From Paenibacillus sp. J23TS9 (GTDB lineage: Bacteria > Bacillota > Bacilli > Paenibacillales > Paenibacillaceae): 64,000 bases of DNA. The notes under the pieces were generated by a model that made no database searches, was not told the DNA's origin, and worked only from the letters and a program-made list of their open reading frames with translations. The position numbers were made by a program, and so were the translations under genes. The first letter of the stretch is position 1, and every line of letters starts with the position of its first letter. Where the stretch lies: NCBI RefSeq assembly GCF_018403225.1, contig NZ_BOSG01000005.1:1-64000 (forward strand). Reading direction: 5' to 3'. Positions 25,492 through 37,267 of this stretch are shown here, piece by piece.

Positions 25492-26020
25492 ATATTAAAA
25501 TCCCCACAATTCCTGAAACCAGAATCATCGCCAGCGGATGCACGCGAAAACGGATCATTGCAATCAGTGCAGCAATGAAGATCGCAATGCTGGCAAAGGT
25601 GCTTACGGAAAAACCGGTTATGAAACCGGAATGTATGGTCATGGTATAGGCTGCGTAAGCAATCAAAGCGATGACAGCCGGCTTCATGCCGTTCAGCGCA
25701 GCCTGTACCCAATGATTATCATACACACGGTAAAAAATCGTGGCAACCAGAAACATAATGATGGCCGAAGGGAAAACGATGCCCAATGAGGCGATCAGGC
25801 TGCCGACCCAACCGCTGGCTGTATAACCGACATAAACGGCGCTGTTCATCGCCACCGGCCCTGGAGCCATGCCTGCCAGTGCAATGGCCTCCGTATACTG
25901 CTGAGTCGTCATCCAACCTTCCTTCAAAGCAGCGTGTTCAATGACAGGAAGCATAGCATAACCGCCGCCGAAAGACATAAAGCCAATTTTAAAAAAAGTC
26001 CAAAACAGCTCGAGCAGCAT
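25484..26020 (-). CDS. CHR-family (chromate/sulfate) transporter half protein, second
   Basis: 178 aa of hydrophobic sequence, one CHR domain. FFKIGFMSFGGGYAMLPVIEH and LAGMAPGPVAMNSAVYVGY are the conserved CHR blocks. Short CHR proteins occur as gene pairs (as YwrA/YwrB in Bacillus) and work together as a heteromer; the founder ChrA moves chromate, a sulfate analogue, out of the cell. Here the pair is cotranscribed with a ROK regulator and FGE and sits beside two sulfatases, which points to sulfate or a sulfated anion as the physiological substrate. Confidence 0.9.
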   Translation of the reverse strand: MLLELFWTFFKIGFMSFGGGYAMLPVIEHAALKEGWMTTQQYTEAIALAGMAPGPVAMNSAVYVGYTASGWVGSLIASLGIVFPSAIIMFLVATIFYRVYDNHWVQAALNGMKPAVIALIAYAAYTMTIHSGFITGFSVSTFASIAIFIAALIAMIRFRVHPLAMILVSGIVGILIYA

Positions 26021-26097
26021 GGTTCAACCTCTTTTCTGCGAATGGGGATTTGATAGAAATCCTGAGTGGGTGCCGGATGCATCCAATATGCCCGAGG

Positions 26098-26712
26098 TCA
26101 CATCGAATGATGTTTGTCTTGCTCATGCTTCTGCTTCATCCGGTTTGAGCTTTTGGAGGCGGAGGAGGCTTCAGCTACCATTCCGATGATAATGCCGATG
26201 GCAAGAACAAATAGAGGCTGAATTGGGAAGAAGAGGAGCAAAATCAGACAGGTAGCGGCGACGCCCCAGGTTACCGGATTATAGAGGGCCTGCTTTCTCA
26301 TCCGAATGGCGGCATATACGATCAGGGCAACTACCGTAGGCTTGATGCCATGGAGAGCCGCCTGCACATAGCGGTTGTCGCTAAAGCCTGTGGCTGCAGC
26401 GCAAAGAATCAGCATAATGAGAATGGTTGGCAGGGAAATGCCGGCGACAGCGGAGAGTAAACCTGGAATGCCGGCAATACGGTAGCCTGCGAGAGCGGCC
26501 ACATTGACTCCGATTCCTCCGGGAGCCGCACCTGACAGTGCTGTAATCTCGCTCATTTCCTTTGAAGAGAGCCATTTGCGGTATTCGGTAACTTCTTTAT
26601 CAATCACTGGAAGAATGGCGTAGCCGCCTCCAAAAGTGGTAGGTCCTATTTTAAGAAAAGAAACAAAAAGCTTGCCGCTTAACCTGAGTTTACTTTCATC
26701 GCGAAGTTCCAT
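26098..26712 (-). CDS. CHR-family (chromate/sulfate) transporter half protein, first
   Basis: 204 aa, one CHR domain with about six membrane segments and a charged C-terminal tail. FLKIGPTTFGGGYAILPVIDKEV and LSGAAPGGIGVNVAALAGYRIAG match the family. It is the first gene of the minus-strand operon, starting 173 bp from the upstream edge of the sulfatase gene. It pairs with the second CHR half 77 bp downstream. Confidence 0.9.
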   Translation of the reverse strand: MELRDESKLRLSGKLFVSFLKIGPTTFGGGYAILPVIDKEVTEYRKWLSSKEMSEITALSGAAPGGIGVNVAALAGYRIAGIPGLLSAVAGISLPTILIMLILCAAATGFSDNRYVQAALHGIKPTVVALIVYAAIRMRKQALYNPVTWGVAATCLILLLFFPIQPLFVLAIGIIIGMVAEASSASKSSNRMKQKHEQDKHHSM

Positions 26713-26771
26713 GATCTGTATTCCTTCTTTCCGTTCATCCTGCAGTGGTCGAGATCAGTATAACGTACTTT

Positions 26772-26794
26772 AATTCTTTTTGGAATAAAGAATT
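26772..26794. promoter_or_regulatory. Candidate operator between the CHR operon and sulfatase 1
   Basis: Perfect 8-bp inverted repeat AATTCTTT-7 bp-AAAGAATT in the divergent region. It lies 60 bp upstream of the CHR start. The ROK regulator of the same operon is the first candidate ligand. TGATT-8 bp-AATCA is a weaker repeat at about 26806-26823. Confidence 0.45.
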
Positions 26795-26938
26795 GTCTGA
26801 TTGGGTGATTTGTTAAATAATCATACTTTTATACAGGTAAAAACATCAATATATCCATTTACTTTTTATCATGTTGGAGGTTAAATGGAGTTAATTACAG
26901 ATGTACAGGTTGATCTACATCCTAAGGGAGGGAAATGC

Positions 26939-28438
26939 TTGAACCAGACCAAACCGAATTCCAAACCGAATATCCTACTGATTACCGTGGATCAAATGCG
27001 CTATGACTGCCTGAGCATTGCCGGGCATCCCGTCGTAGAGACTCCGAATTTGGATGAGCTGGCGCGCACAGGGGTCCGCTTTGACCGTGCTTACTCAGCT
27101 ACGCCGACATGCGTGCCTGCAAGAGCCGCAATCTTTACGGGCCAATCTCAGGAAAGCCATGGCCGAGTGGGATACCAGGATTGTGTGCCGTGGAATTATG
27201 AACATACGATGCCGGGGGAATTTGCGAAAGCGGGATATCACACCCAGTGTGTAGGGAAGATGCATGTCTATCCTGCCAGAAATCTGATGGGCTTTCACAA
27301 TGTTGTTCTGCATGACGGATATTTGCATCATAACCGCAATAAGTACAGCATTCCGGTCCGTGAGCATTATGACGAGGTGGATGATTACTTGCACTTTCTG
27401 CGCCAGCAGGCTCCCGGGGCGGATTTGACCGATCTGGGGCTTGATTGCAATTCCTCTACGGTAGCCCGTCCATGGCATCTGCCGGAGAAGCTGCATCCGA
27501 CAAACTGGGTGGTCACCGAATCCATTGATTTCCTGCGCCGCCGAGATCCGGACAAGCCCTTCTTCCTGTGGATGTCCTTTGTCCGGCCGCATTCACCGCT
27601 GGATCCGCCGCAGGCATACCTGGATCTGTATAAAGATATTGAATTTCCCGAGCCGCCTGTAGGAGACTGGGCTCTGCAATCGGATCCAGGCTTGGAAGGG
27701 CTTAGTCCATATACAAGTAAGGGGCTTGTGCCTAAACGTCGTCTGCAAAATGCCATGGCTGCCTATTATGCGCTGATTACCCATATTGACCATCAGATCG
27801 GCCGTTTCATGCAGGTGCTGGCAGAATACGGAGAGAAGAACAATACCGTCATTTTGTTCACGTCGGATCATGGCGAACTGATGGGGGATCATCATTTGTT
27901 CCGAAAATCGCTGCCGTACGAAGGAAGCGCACGGGTGCCGTTTATCGTCAACGATCCGGGGAACCTTCTGAGCCTTGGCACCGGCAAGGTGGTGCAGGAG
28001 GTTGTGGAAATGCGTGATATTATGCCGACACTTCTGGATGCGGCAGGTGTAGCCATACCAGGTTCTGTGGATGGCGGCAGCGTGCTGAAGCTTGCCGCTG
28101 CTTCTTCTGAAGAAGGATCAGGCAATGCCGAAGCATGGCGTTCATATCTGCACGGTGAGCATACGCAGGGTATGCAGTCCAACCATTGGCTGACAGATGG
28201 CAAAGAAAAGTACATCTGGTTCTCGCAAACGGGCGAAGAGCAGCTCTTCCTGCTTACGGACGATCCGCAGGAACTGCATAATGCTGCGCGTGATCAGGCA
28301 TATCAAGAGCGGATGGATTATTGGCGCTCCGTTCTTATTCAGGAGCTGAAGGGACGGGAAGAAGGATACTCCGATGGCAAGCAGCTGTTTATCGGCCGCA
28401 AACCGGTTACCGTTCTCTCACATGTACGGAACGGATAA
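26939..28438 (+). CDS. Cys-type sulfatase 1 (cytoplasmic)
   Basis: About 499 aa, alkaline-phosphatase-like sulfatase fold. Metal-binding Asp in LLITVDQMR, maturation motif CVPAR with Cys58 (CxPxR), GKMH, and a second metal site in FTSDHGELMGDHH. The Cys needs conversion to formylglycine, supplied by the FGE gene nearby. There is no signal peptide, unlike most sulfatases of polysaccharide-degrading bacteria, so it acts on imported substrate. Start: an ATG at 26885 has GGAGG only four bases away. TTG 26939 has AAGGGAGGG at good spacing and gives the usual short N-terminus, so I prefer it. The sulfate-ester position attacked is unknown. Confidence 0.9.
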   Translation: MNQTKPNSKPNILLITVDQMRYDCLSIAGHPVVETPNLDELARTGVRFDRAYSATPTCVPARAAIFTGQSQESHGRVGYQDCVPWNYEHTMPGEFAKAGYHTQCVGKMHVYPARNLMGFHNVVLHDGYLHHNRNKYSIPVREHYDEVDDYLHFLRQQAPGADLTDLGLDCNSSTVARPWHLPEKLHPTNWVVTESIDFLRRRDPDKPFFLWMSFVRPHSPLDPPQAYLDLYKDIEFPEPPVGDWALQSDPGLEGLSPYTSKGLVPKRRLQNAMAAYYALITHIDHQIGRFMQVLAEYGEKNNTVILFTSDHGELMGDHHLFRKSLPYEGSARVPFIVNDPGNLLSLGTGKVVQEVVEMRDIMPTLLDAAGVAIPGSVDGGSVLKLAAASSEEGSGNAEAWRSYLHGEHTQGMQSNHWLTDGKEKYIWFSQTGEEQLFLLTDDPQELHNAARDQAYQERMDYWRSVLIQELKGREEGYSDGKQLFIGRKPVTVLSHVRNG

Positions 28439-28531
28439 GTACCGTTCACCGAAAGACATTGAAGCCTGGTCGCGAGCAAATGTTCCTGCTCAGGCTGATT
28501 TTGCAGTTATTGATAGGGGGATTTCCTGCTC

Positions 28532-29986
28532 ATGTCCAGTAAAAAGCATATATGGCTGATCACGACCGACCAAATGAGAGGGGATGCGCTGGGCTATGAC
28601 AACCCTGCGGTCATCACGCCTAATCTGGACGGCTTGGCCCGCGAAGGAATGGTTTTTAACAGAGCTTATTGTGCAAGTCCGGTCTGCACGCCTTCCCGTG
28701 CTTCGATCTTTACCGGACGTTATCCCCATATTCATGGGGCCTGGAATATCGGGGTCTCGTTGAACGAGGATGAACTGACGCTTTGCGATCATTTGAAGGA
28801 ATCCGGCTACCGCAGGATTGGGGTCGGCAAAATGCATTTCAGGGAGCAGTGTAAAACGGGTTTCACCTATGAAGCAGAGGAGGTGTCCGTCCGTGACCGG
28901 GGGAGGGAACGGGATGGTACCTATTATGGTTTTGATGAGCACCATATTTCGGAAGATAATATGATCGGCGAATATCTGGATGAAATTGGTGAACGTGATC
29001 CGGATGCGGCAGGTCGTTTGCGGAAGGATCTGTTCCGGTCCGATGATGCTGCAGGTGACGTGTGGGAGAGCGGATTGCCGCCCGAGCTTCACCAGACACG
29101 CTGGATTTCTGACAGAAGCATACGCGCAATTGAGGAGCATTCCCCGGACCAACCCTTATTTTTATGGAGCAGCTTCGTGGATCCCCATCATCCCTTTAAT
29201 CCTCCAGAGGCATACAGCAGGCTGTATGAGCATATAGAAATTCCCAAACCGGCAGGGGATGCTTCAGATGTGAAGGGACGCCCGGAGCATCTGCTTCTTC
29301 AAAAAGGCAGTTACTGGCCGGGTGGCGGGGAGCTTCACTCCTGGGATCCGCAGCATATGAAGCGATTGATCCGCAATTACTATGCCATGATTACGTTTAT
29401 CGACGAAGAAATCGGCAGGATTCTCGGCGCCTGGAAAGAAAAAGGAATGGACGATGAGCTTTTGATCGTCTTTACGAGCGATCATGGTGAGCTCCTCGGA
29501 GATCACGGTCTTTTGTATAAGGGGCCATGGTTCTATGAGGGACTCACACGCATCCCGATGATTCTTAAAGGACCTGGCGTGAAAAAGGGGGCCGAGACAG
29601 ATGCGCTGATGGAGCATGTGGATATCGTACCCACACTGCTGGAACTGATCGGGAGAGCGGAAATGCCGGAAGGGATTCAGGGAATCTCGCAGCGGCCGGT
29701 AGCCTCAGGGGAGACTGAGCGGGTACGCGAATCCGCGATGACGGCTTATGATGCCCATGACCGTGGTGTTCACGCCAAATGCTTGCGAACCGACCGATAC
29801 AAGCTGGCTATTTTTGCGGATGAAGCTTATGGAGAGCTGTTTGATCTGGAGTCTGATCCGGATGAGCGGCATAATCGTTTCTTTGATCCGTCTTATCTGG
29901 AAATAAAACATAAGCTGATGGAAATGCTCGTTCACCGAATGATGCGGGATCAGGACCCTTTGCCGGTACGTAAAGCCTTCTGGTAG
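28532..29986 (+). CDS. Cys-type sulfatase 2 (cytoplasmic)
   Basis: 484 aa. Metal Asp in WLITTDQMRGD, maturation motif CTPSR with Cys52, GVGKMHF, SSFVDPHHPFNPP, and FTSDHGELLGDHG. It is only distantly similar to sulfatase 1 in its central part, so the two probably attack different sulfate positions. No signal peptide. GGGGG at 28515-28519 precedes the ATG. It lies 93 bp after sulfatase 1 and 102 bp before the beta-galactosidase, all on the plus strand, and is probably cotranscribed with them. Confidence 0.9.
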   Translation: MSSKKHIWLITTDQMRGDALGYDNPAVITPNLDGLAREGMVFNRAYCASPVCTPSRASIFTGRYPHIHGAWNIGVSLNEDELTLCDHLKESGYRRIGVGKMHFREQCKTGFTYEAEEVSVRDRGRERDGTYYGFDEHHISEDNMIGEYLDEIGERDPDAAGRLRKDLFRSDDAAGDVWESGLPPELHQTRWISDRSIRAIEEHSPDQPLFLWSSFVDPHHPFNPPEAYSRLYEHIEIPKPAGDASDVKGRPEHLLLQKGSYWPGGGELHSWDPQHMKRLIRNYYAMITFIDEEIGRILGAWKEKGMDDELLIVFTSDHGELLGDHGLLYKGPWFYEGLTRIPMILKGPGVKKGAETDALMEHVDIVPTLLELIGRAEMPEGIQGISQRPVASGETERVRESAMTAYDAHDRGVHAKCLRTDRYKLAIFADEAYGELFDLESDPDERHNRFFDPSYLEIKHKLMEMLVHRMMRDQDPLPVRKAFW

Positions 29987-30064
29987 GAAAGCGTCTTCAT
30001 ATCTTAAAAAAAGATATACAATTTCTAAAAAACAGAGCTTCCCCGCCCCGTTTTCATTTGATAG

Positions 30065-33112
<3,048 letters not shown>

Positions 33113-33127
33113 AGTGCTATAAAGAGC

Positions 33128-33160
33128 AAAACGGCTCCTCAAACGGGGCCGTTTTTTTTA
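33128..33160. terminator. Terminator of the sulfatase-galactosidase operon
   Basis: ACGGCTCC/GGGGCCGT stem with one wobble, then eight T. It also faces the converging VOC gene. Confidence 0.88.
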
Positions 33161-33209
33161 TTTCTATCCATTATACAATTTCTGTTTTTCCCAAAAGTTG
33201 CGCTTCATC

Positions 33210-33599
33210 TTACTTGGGCCAACCGCCCCAAATTCCCAGGAGGTTGCCGCTTGGATCCACCAGTTGGAAGCTATAGCCACCGCCCTGTTTGTAGACCATT
33301 TCTCCAACCTCGATCCCTTTTTGCCCCAGCTCCTCACTGAGCTCCTGGATGTTATCCACCTGGAAGGTAAGGACAGGCTTGGTTTCGCCTTTGGAGCTGA
33401 CAAATTCAAATTTCGGGACTTCAACGGCTTCCACAAGTCCGAGAGCCATACCATTCAGATTGAGCCACGCGGCGTCATCCCCTTCGATAAAAGGGAAGCA
33501 GAAGCCAAGTCCGAACACCTCTGTGTACCATTTTGCTGATTTGGCTACGTCCTTGACGGGTAATTCGATAACCTGGATATGAAGTGATTTTGCTGGCAT
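33210..33599 (-). CDS. VOC-family (glyoxalase/bleomycin-resistance fold) protein
   Basis: 129 aa with a single vicinal oxygen chelate domain: HIQVIELPVKDVAKSAKWYT at the start, DDAAWLNLNGMALGLVE, and FQLVDPSGNLLGIWG at the end. Members include glyoxalases, dioxygenases and drug-binding proteins, and the substrate cannot be assigned. Monocistronic. The 247 bp upstream (33600-33846) shows no gene. Confidence 0.85.
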   Translation of the reverse strand: MPAKSLHIQVIELPVKDVAKSAKWYTEVFGLGFCFPFIEGDDAAWLNLNGMALGLVEAVEVPKFEFVSSKGETKPVLTFQVDNIQELSEELGQKGIEVGEMVYKQGGGYSFQLVDPSGNLLGIWGGWPK

Positions 33600-33827
33600 G
33601 ATATTGTTCCTCCTTAGGATCCATGATTTTTTTCTACTATATTAGACGGATTACCTTTGGCAAAAGAAATGGGAGATACAAAAATTAATGGAATTTTTTA
33701 GAGGATACCCGAATCAGATGTCCGTTCGGATCATAAAAGTCGAAATACAACCAATGCCTTCCTATAACCTGTTTTGTTTTCCTAATAATACCATATAATG
33801 ATTTTCGGGAAACTGGATTTTTGACGT

Positions 33828-33874
33828 AAAAAAACAGCCGGAATGCTTACCGCAGATGCGGTGCCTCCTGGCTG
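33828..33874 (-). terminator. Terminator overlapping the end of the TetR gene
   Basis: On the minus strand CAGCC and GGCTG pair around an ACCGCA/TGCGGT hairpin, followed by seven T. The stem includes the last codons of the gene ending at 33847. Confidence 0.5.
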
Positions 33875-34452
33875 CCAGTTCCCATAACTCCATATTTGAC
33901 GAAGCGGATGACCTCTTTCCTGAATTGCTCGGATTTCCCGTCCTCACGTCCGAGCTTCATGCGATCATAATGAAGAATGGACCAAATGCTGGTCGTTGTT
34001 CCCAGCTCAAACAGAAAAATATCCATAATCGGGTTCATTGTGCCCTCTTGCATCCGTTTCTGCATCTCCTGTACCTCGGCACTTTTACGGTACACCGACC
34101 GGTCGAAGTAATCCGACAGCTCCGGATGATGAAGCGATTCGGTGAACAGAATGTTGAACTGCTCCATATTTTCCTGAATGGTTGTTATAAGCCGGTTAAT
34201 GTAATATTCGACCAATTGCTCGTTACCGTATTGGCTGAAGTCCGCGCCAGCGGACGACTCAGAGGCGAAGTCAATAACCACACTGGCTTCGAGAAGCTCT
34301 TTTTTGCTGCTGAAATACTTATACATGGCGGCTTCTGATATTCCGCAGGCTTTGGCAATCGCACTGGTCTTGGCCGCATCATAACCTGTCTTTGAGAATA
34401 AGGCTCGTGCCTGCTCGATAATCCGCTGCTTCGTTATTTCACCTTTGTTCAC
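33847..34452 (-). CDS. TetR/AcrR-family transcriptional regulator
   Basis: 201 aa. N-terminal TetR helix-turn-helix (ALFSKTGYDAAKTSAIAKAC, GISEAAMYKYFSSKKELLEA, residues about 15-60) with a divergent C-terminal effector domain. It lies immediately downstream of the SDR gene on the same strand, separated by a hairpin, and likely controls that gene through the inverted repeat at 35359-35374. Confidence 0.88.
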   Translation of the reverse strand: MNKGEITKQRIIEQARALFSKTGYDAAKTSAIAKACGISEAAMYKYFSSKKELLEASVVIDFASESSAGADFSQYGNEQLVEYYINRLITTIQENMEQFNILFTESLHHPELSDYFDRSVYRKSAEVQEMQKRMQEGTMNPIMDIFLFELGTTTSIWSILHYDRMKLGREDGKSEQFRKEVIRFVKYGVMGTGSQEAPHLR

Positions 34453-34481
34453 GGTCCCTGACCCCCTTTATGAATGAAAGA

Positions 34482-34506
34482 AGACCAGCAGGGGCTGGCC
34501 TTCCAT
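34482..34506 (-). terminator. Hairpin between SDR and TetR genes
   Basis: GAAGGCCAGC pairs with GCTGGTCTTC on the minus strand, followed by TTTC. It probably acts as a partial terminator that reduces TetR expression relative to the SDR gene. Confidence 0.55.
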
Positions 34507-34528
34507 TTTTGCAATTATTATAACAGGA

Positions 34529-35278
34529 TTATTTGAAAGAAGCGAAGCCTTGGTCCACCATCACGACACTGCCGTTAATCGCGTCAGCCTCATCTAGAGA
34601 GATCAGATACACGGAGTTGGCAATGGATTCAGGCTTGGTCAGCTCGCCGCCCATAACTTTCGCCTTCATGCTGTCGAGCATGCCGGATGCCTTGTAACCT
34701 GAAATGATCGGCGTATCCACGGCACCCGGTGCGACGCCGACAACGCGGATTCCGTAAGGGGAAAGCTCGAGTGCTGCGGATTTGGTCATCATGTTCACAG
34801 CGCCTTTAGCGGCATGATATGCATACGTGGCAGGAGATGCCAGGATGCCGAAAACAGAAGTTGTATTGATAATGACGCCCTTAATGCCGAGCTCTTTCAT
34901 TTTGCGTCCCGCATAGATGATGCCGTAAGTGACGCCATGCTGGTTCACATTGATGGTTTTATGGTATTTTTCCAGATCAAGATCCATAACCGGCGTTTGC
35001 AGACCGATCCCCGCATTGTTGAACATCACATCGATCCGGCCGAAGGTTTCAACCGCTTTGTTGACGAGTGCCTCCACCTGCTCAGGCTTGGATACATCGG
35101 TTTGTACGAAAATAGCTTCGCCGCCGGCGTCTGTAATCATTTGGACGGTTTCCTGACCGCCTGCTTCGTTGAAGTCAGCTACGACAACCTGGTCTCCCTT
35201 GGAAGCAAATTTCAGACATGTTTCCCGGCCAATACCGCTGGCGCCGCCTGTGATCACTGCAACTCTTTTTGTGGACAT
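34529..35278 (-). CDS. Short-chain dehydrogenase/reductase
   Basis: 249 aa classical SDR. Cofactor motif TGGASGIGRE (residues about 10-19), NNAG at about 88-91, Ser in INTTSVFG and active-site YxxxK in YAYHAAKGAV. The Asp in VVADFNEAG after the second strand favours NAD over NADP. Substrate unknown. A TetR gene follows and a candidate operator lies in the promoter region, so expression is probably induced by a small hydrophobic compound. Confidence 0.9.
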   Translation of the reverse strand: MSTKRVAVITGGASGIGRETCLKFASKGDQVVVADFNEAGGQETVQMITDAGGEAIFVQTDVSKPEQVEALVNKAVETFGRIDVMFNNAGIGLQTPVMDLDLEKYHKTINVNQHGVTYGIIYAGRKMKELGIKGVIINTTSVFGILASPATYAYHAAKGAVNMMTKSAALELSPYGIRVVGVAPGAVDTPIISGYKASGMLDSMKAKVMGGELTKPESIANSVYLISLDEADAINGSVVMVDQGFASFK

Positions 35279-35358
35279 AAAAGATGCCTCCCATAAATGA
35301 AATAATAAATAAATTGAAGTGTGCCATAAGATAAAATAGCTCTGATTTATGAATATAA

Positions 35359-35374
35359 GTTAGTGCTTACTAAC
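35359..35374 (-). promoter_or_regulatory. TetR-type operator candidate in the SDR promoter
   Basis: Perfect palindrome GTTAGT-GCTT-ACTAAC. On the minus strand it lies between a TTTTGG-like -35 and a TATATT -10, about 80 bp from the SDR start, the expected place for repression by the downstream TetR protein. Confidence 0.55.
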
Positions 35375-35444
35375 CAAAATCGATTATGCTCCTTAATAAT
35401 CATAATGTCAACTGGAATTCAATGATTTTTATCATATTCAAGTA

Positions 35445-35490
35445 AAAAGAAAAGAACCTTGTTTTCTGTTGCCAGAAAAGACAAGGTTCT
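35445..35490 (-). terminator. Terminator of greA
   Basis: AGAACCTTGT pairs with ACAAGGTTCT, extended by TTTTCT/AGAAAA. A T-rich tract follows on the minus strand. Confidence 0.85.
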
Positions 35491-35526
35491 GATGTTTATT
35501 TACATATAAGAAAGGATATAGTTTTC

Positions 35527-36000
35527 TTATTTGGCGCGGATATCAAGCACTTCATACTTGATAACGCCCATCGGTGCTGTTACGCTGACGAAATCGCCTA
35601 CCGATTTGCCGATCAGCTCTTTGCCGAGCGGGCTTTCGTAAGAAATTTTATTGTTATGGGCATCAGCTTCTGCCGGACTGACAATCCGGTATTCCACGGT
35701 TTCCTTAAACTCAATATCATCGAGCTTTACATAGGAGCCCACACTTACGACGGAAGCATCAATGCTTTTTATAACCCGTGCTTTGGTCAGCGTTTTCTCC
35801 AGCTGCAGAATTCGTGTCTCCATAAATGCCTGATCGTCCTTGGCGGAATGGTATTCACTGTTCTCCTTCAGATCACCATAGCTGATTGCTACTTTAAGCC
35901 GTTCTGCAAGCTCTTTCCGCTTTACAGTTTTCAGATCTTCGAGCTCTGCCTTCAGTTCGGCCAGACCCTCAGGGGTTAAAATTAATTCATCATTAGACAT
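35527..36000 (-). CDS. greA: Transcription elongation factor GreA
   Basis: 157 aa, the usual GreA length. The N-terminal coiled coil has LTPEGLAELKAELEDLK and GDLKENSEYHSAKDDQAF, whose acidic tip residues reach into the polymerase secondary channel. The C-terminal FKBP-like domain ends SYESPLGKELIGKSVGDFV. It stimulates cleavage of backtracked RNA so that stalled polymerase can resume. Monocistronic with its own terminator. Confidence 0.93.
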   Translation of the reverse strand: MSNDELILTPEGLAELKAELEDLKTVKRKELAERLKVAISYGDLKENSEYHSAKDDQAFMETRILQLEKTLTKARVIKSIDASVVSVGSYVKLDDIEFKETVEYRIVSPAEADAHNNKISYESPLGKELIGKSVGDFVSVTAPMGVIKYEVLDIRAK

Positions 36001-36142
36001 ATCTACAACTCCTCTTTCTTAAATTGTACACGATAGAGCGGACTAATGCGAAATAATATTAATTCGTTATAACTATTTTCGCGCTGGAAAACCTTGATTC
36101 TCAGCCCGTATACTTTTCAATATAGAAATGGAGGAATGACGT

Positions 36143-36628
36143 TTGCAATTGATGTTTAAGTACAACTGGGCTGTGCGTGAAGATTGGTTCAAGTGGTGTG
36201 AGGGAGTCGGCGAAGCCGATCTTCTGCAAAAGCGCATAGGTGGCGTCGGCGGGATTCTGCACACGCTGTTTCACATTATTGATGTGGAATGGAGCTGGGT
36301 TCGGACATTGCAAGGAAAAAGCGACTTTAATGAAAGCTTCGATCAATACCGGAGCATTCAGCAGGTTCGTGATCTGGAAGCTGCATTCCGTCCTGAGGTG
36401 GAAACATTCGTCTTGGATTGGAGTGACAGCTTGGAGAACGTAGAGTTTCGCGACATTAGCCCTGATGGCAGGGAAACGCTGGATACATGGGGAGAGGTCT
36501 TGCGTCATATGATAGCCCATGAAATCCACCATATCGGGCAGCTGTCCGTATGGTCACGGGAGATCGGAAAGCAGCCTGTCTCTGCCAATTTAATTGGACG
36601 GGGTTTGGCTTCTGCAAGCAAGAGCTGA
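36143..36628 (+). CDS. DinB-family four-helix protein
   Basis: 161 aa. DinB/YfiT metal-binding histidines are visible: His in TLFHIIDVEW and the pair in HEIHHIGQLSVW. These proteins bind a divalent metal and include thiol-dependent transferases such as bacillithiol transferases; the substrate is unknown. TTG start with GGAGGA at 36130-36135. A MarR gene follows 90 bp downstream. Confidence 0.87.
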   Translation: MQLMFKYNWAVREDWFKWCEGVGEADLLQKRIGGVGGILHTLFHIIDVEWSWVRTLQGKSDFNESFDQYRSIQQVRDLEAAFRPEVETFVLDWSDSLENVEFRDISPDGRETLDTWGEVLRHMIAHEIHHIGQLSVWSREIGKQPVSANLIGRGLASASKS

Positions 36629-36649
36629 TTCGGCGGTCTGACTCCTTTA

Positions 36650-36658
36650 TGTTATACT
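36650..36658 (+). promoter_or_regulatory. Extended -10 promoter candidate for the MarR gene
   Basis: TGTTATACT fits TGnTATAAT. The surrounding CCTTTATGTTAT-CTG sequence is almost identical to the one before tatD at 47785-47800. Confidence 0.45.
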
Positions 36659-36718
36659 GGTCCTGATGCATTTTTTGTACAGGATCCTGGCAGCATATGA
36701 GGAGGAAGGACAGGGAAA

Positions 36719-37144
36719 ATGGATGCTCCGCTTCATTTGATTGAATATGAAATTGCTTTACTGGTACGTCTTACAACTGCTCATAGTCCAAAGCTCGGAA
36801 GCTTGGACCGTTCGGAATATCTTTTGCTAAGTGAGCTGGAAAAATACAGCCCCCTTGCGATTAATGCTCTTGCGGAGCATTTGTTGCTGAATCTCTCGAC
36901 GGCGAGCCGGCAGGTTGCTGTACTTGAAGGGAAAAATTACATCAGACGTTTTCCGGATACGAATAACGGCAGAATCAGCCTATTAGAGATCACTCCGGAG
37001 GGATTGGATATCCTGCATAAGGTCCAACAAGCTCGTTTTGACGTCTACGCCGAGGTGCTCCAGAATTGGTCGCCCGAGGAGCTGGATCAGCTGAAGACCG
37101 GTCTTACGCGCCTGAACCGAGATTTTAAAGCATGGCGCAAGTGA
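36719..37144 (+). CDS. MarR-family transcriptional regulator
   Basis: 141 aa with a winged helix-turn-helix (about residues 30-100: LAINALAEHLLLNLSTASRQ, RRFPDTNNGRISLLEITPEG). It lies just upstream of an EmrB/EmrA-like efflux pair. A palindrome sits on the -10 box of that pair, so it is most likely a drug-responsive repressor of the pump. GGAGGAAGG precedes the ATG. Confidence 0.9.
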   Translation: MDAPLHLIEYEIALLVRLTTAHSPKLGSLDRSEYLLLSELEKYSPLAINALAEHLLLNLSTASRQVAVLEGKNYIRRFPDTNNGRISLLEITPEGLDILHKVQQARFDVYAEVLQNWSPEELDQLKTGLTRLNRDFKAWRK

Positions 37145-37160
37145 ATGATAATATATGACG

Positions 37161-37199
37161 AAGCTGTCCCGGGACGATGAGCCTGCGACGGCTTTTTTG
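37161..37199 (+). terminator. Terminator of the MarR gene
   Basis: AAGCTGTC pairs with GACGGCTT (one wobble), followed by six T. Confidence 0.65.
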
Positions 37200-37267
37200 C
37201 TATTTGCTAAGATGCAGGTATTTAATCTGGCTGCTTTGCTTCATATTAACAATATCAAAAATGGATG

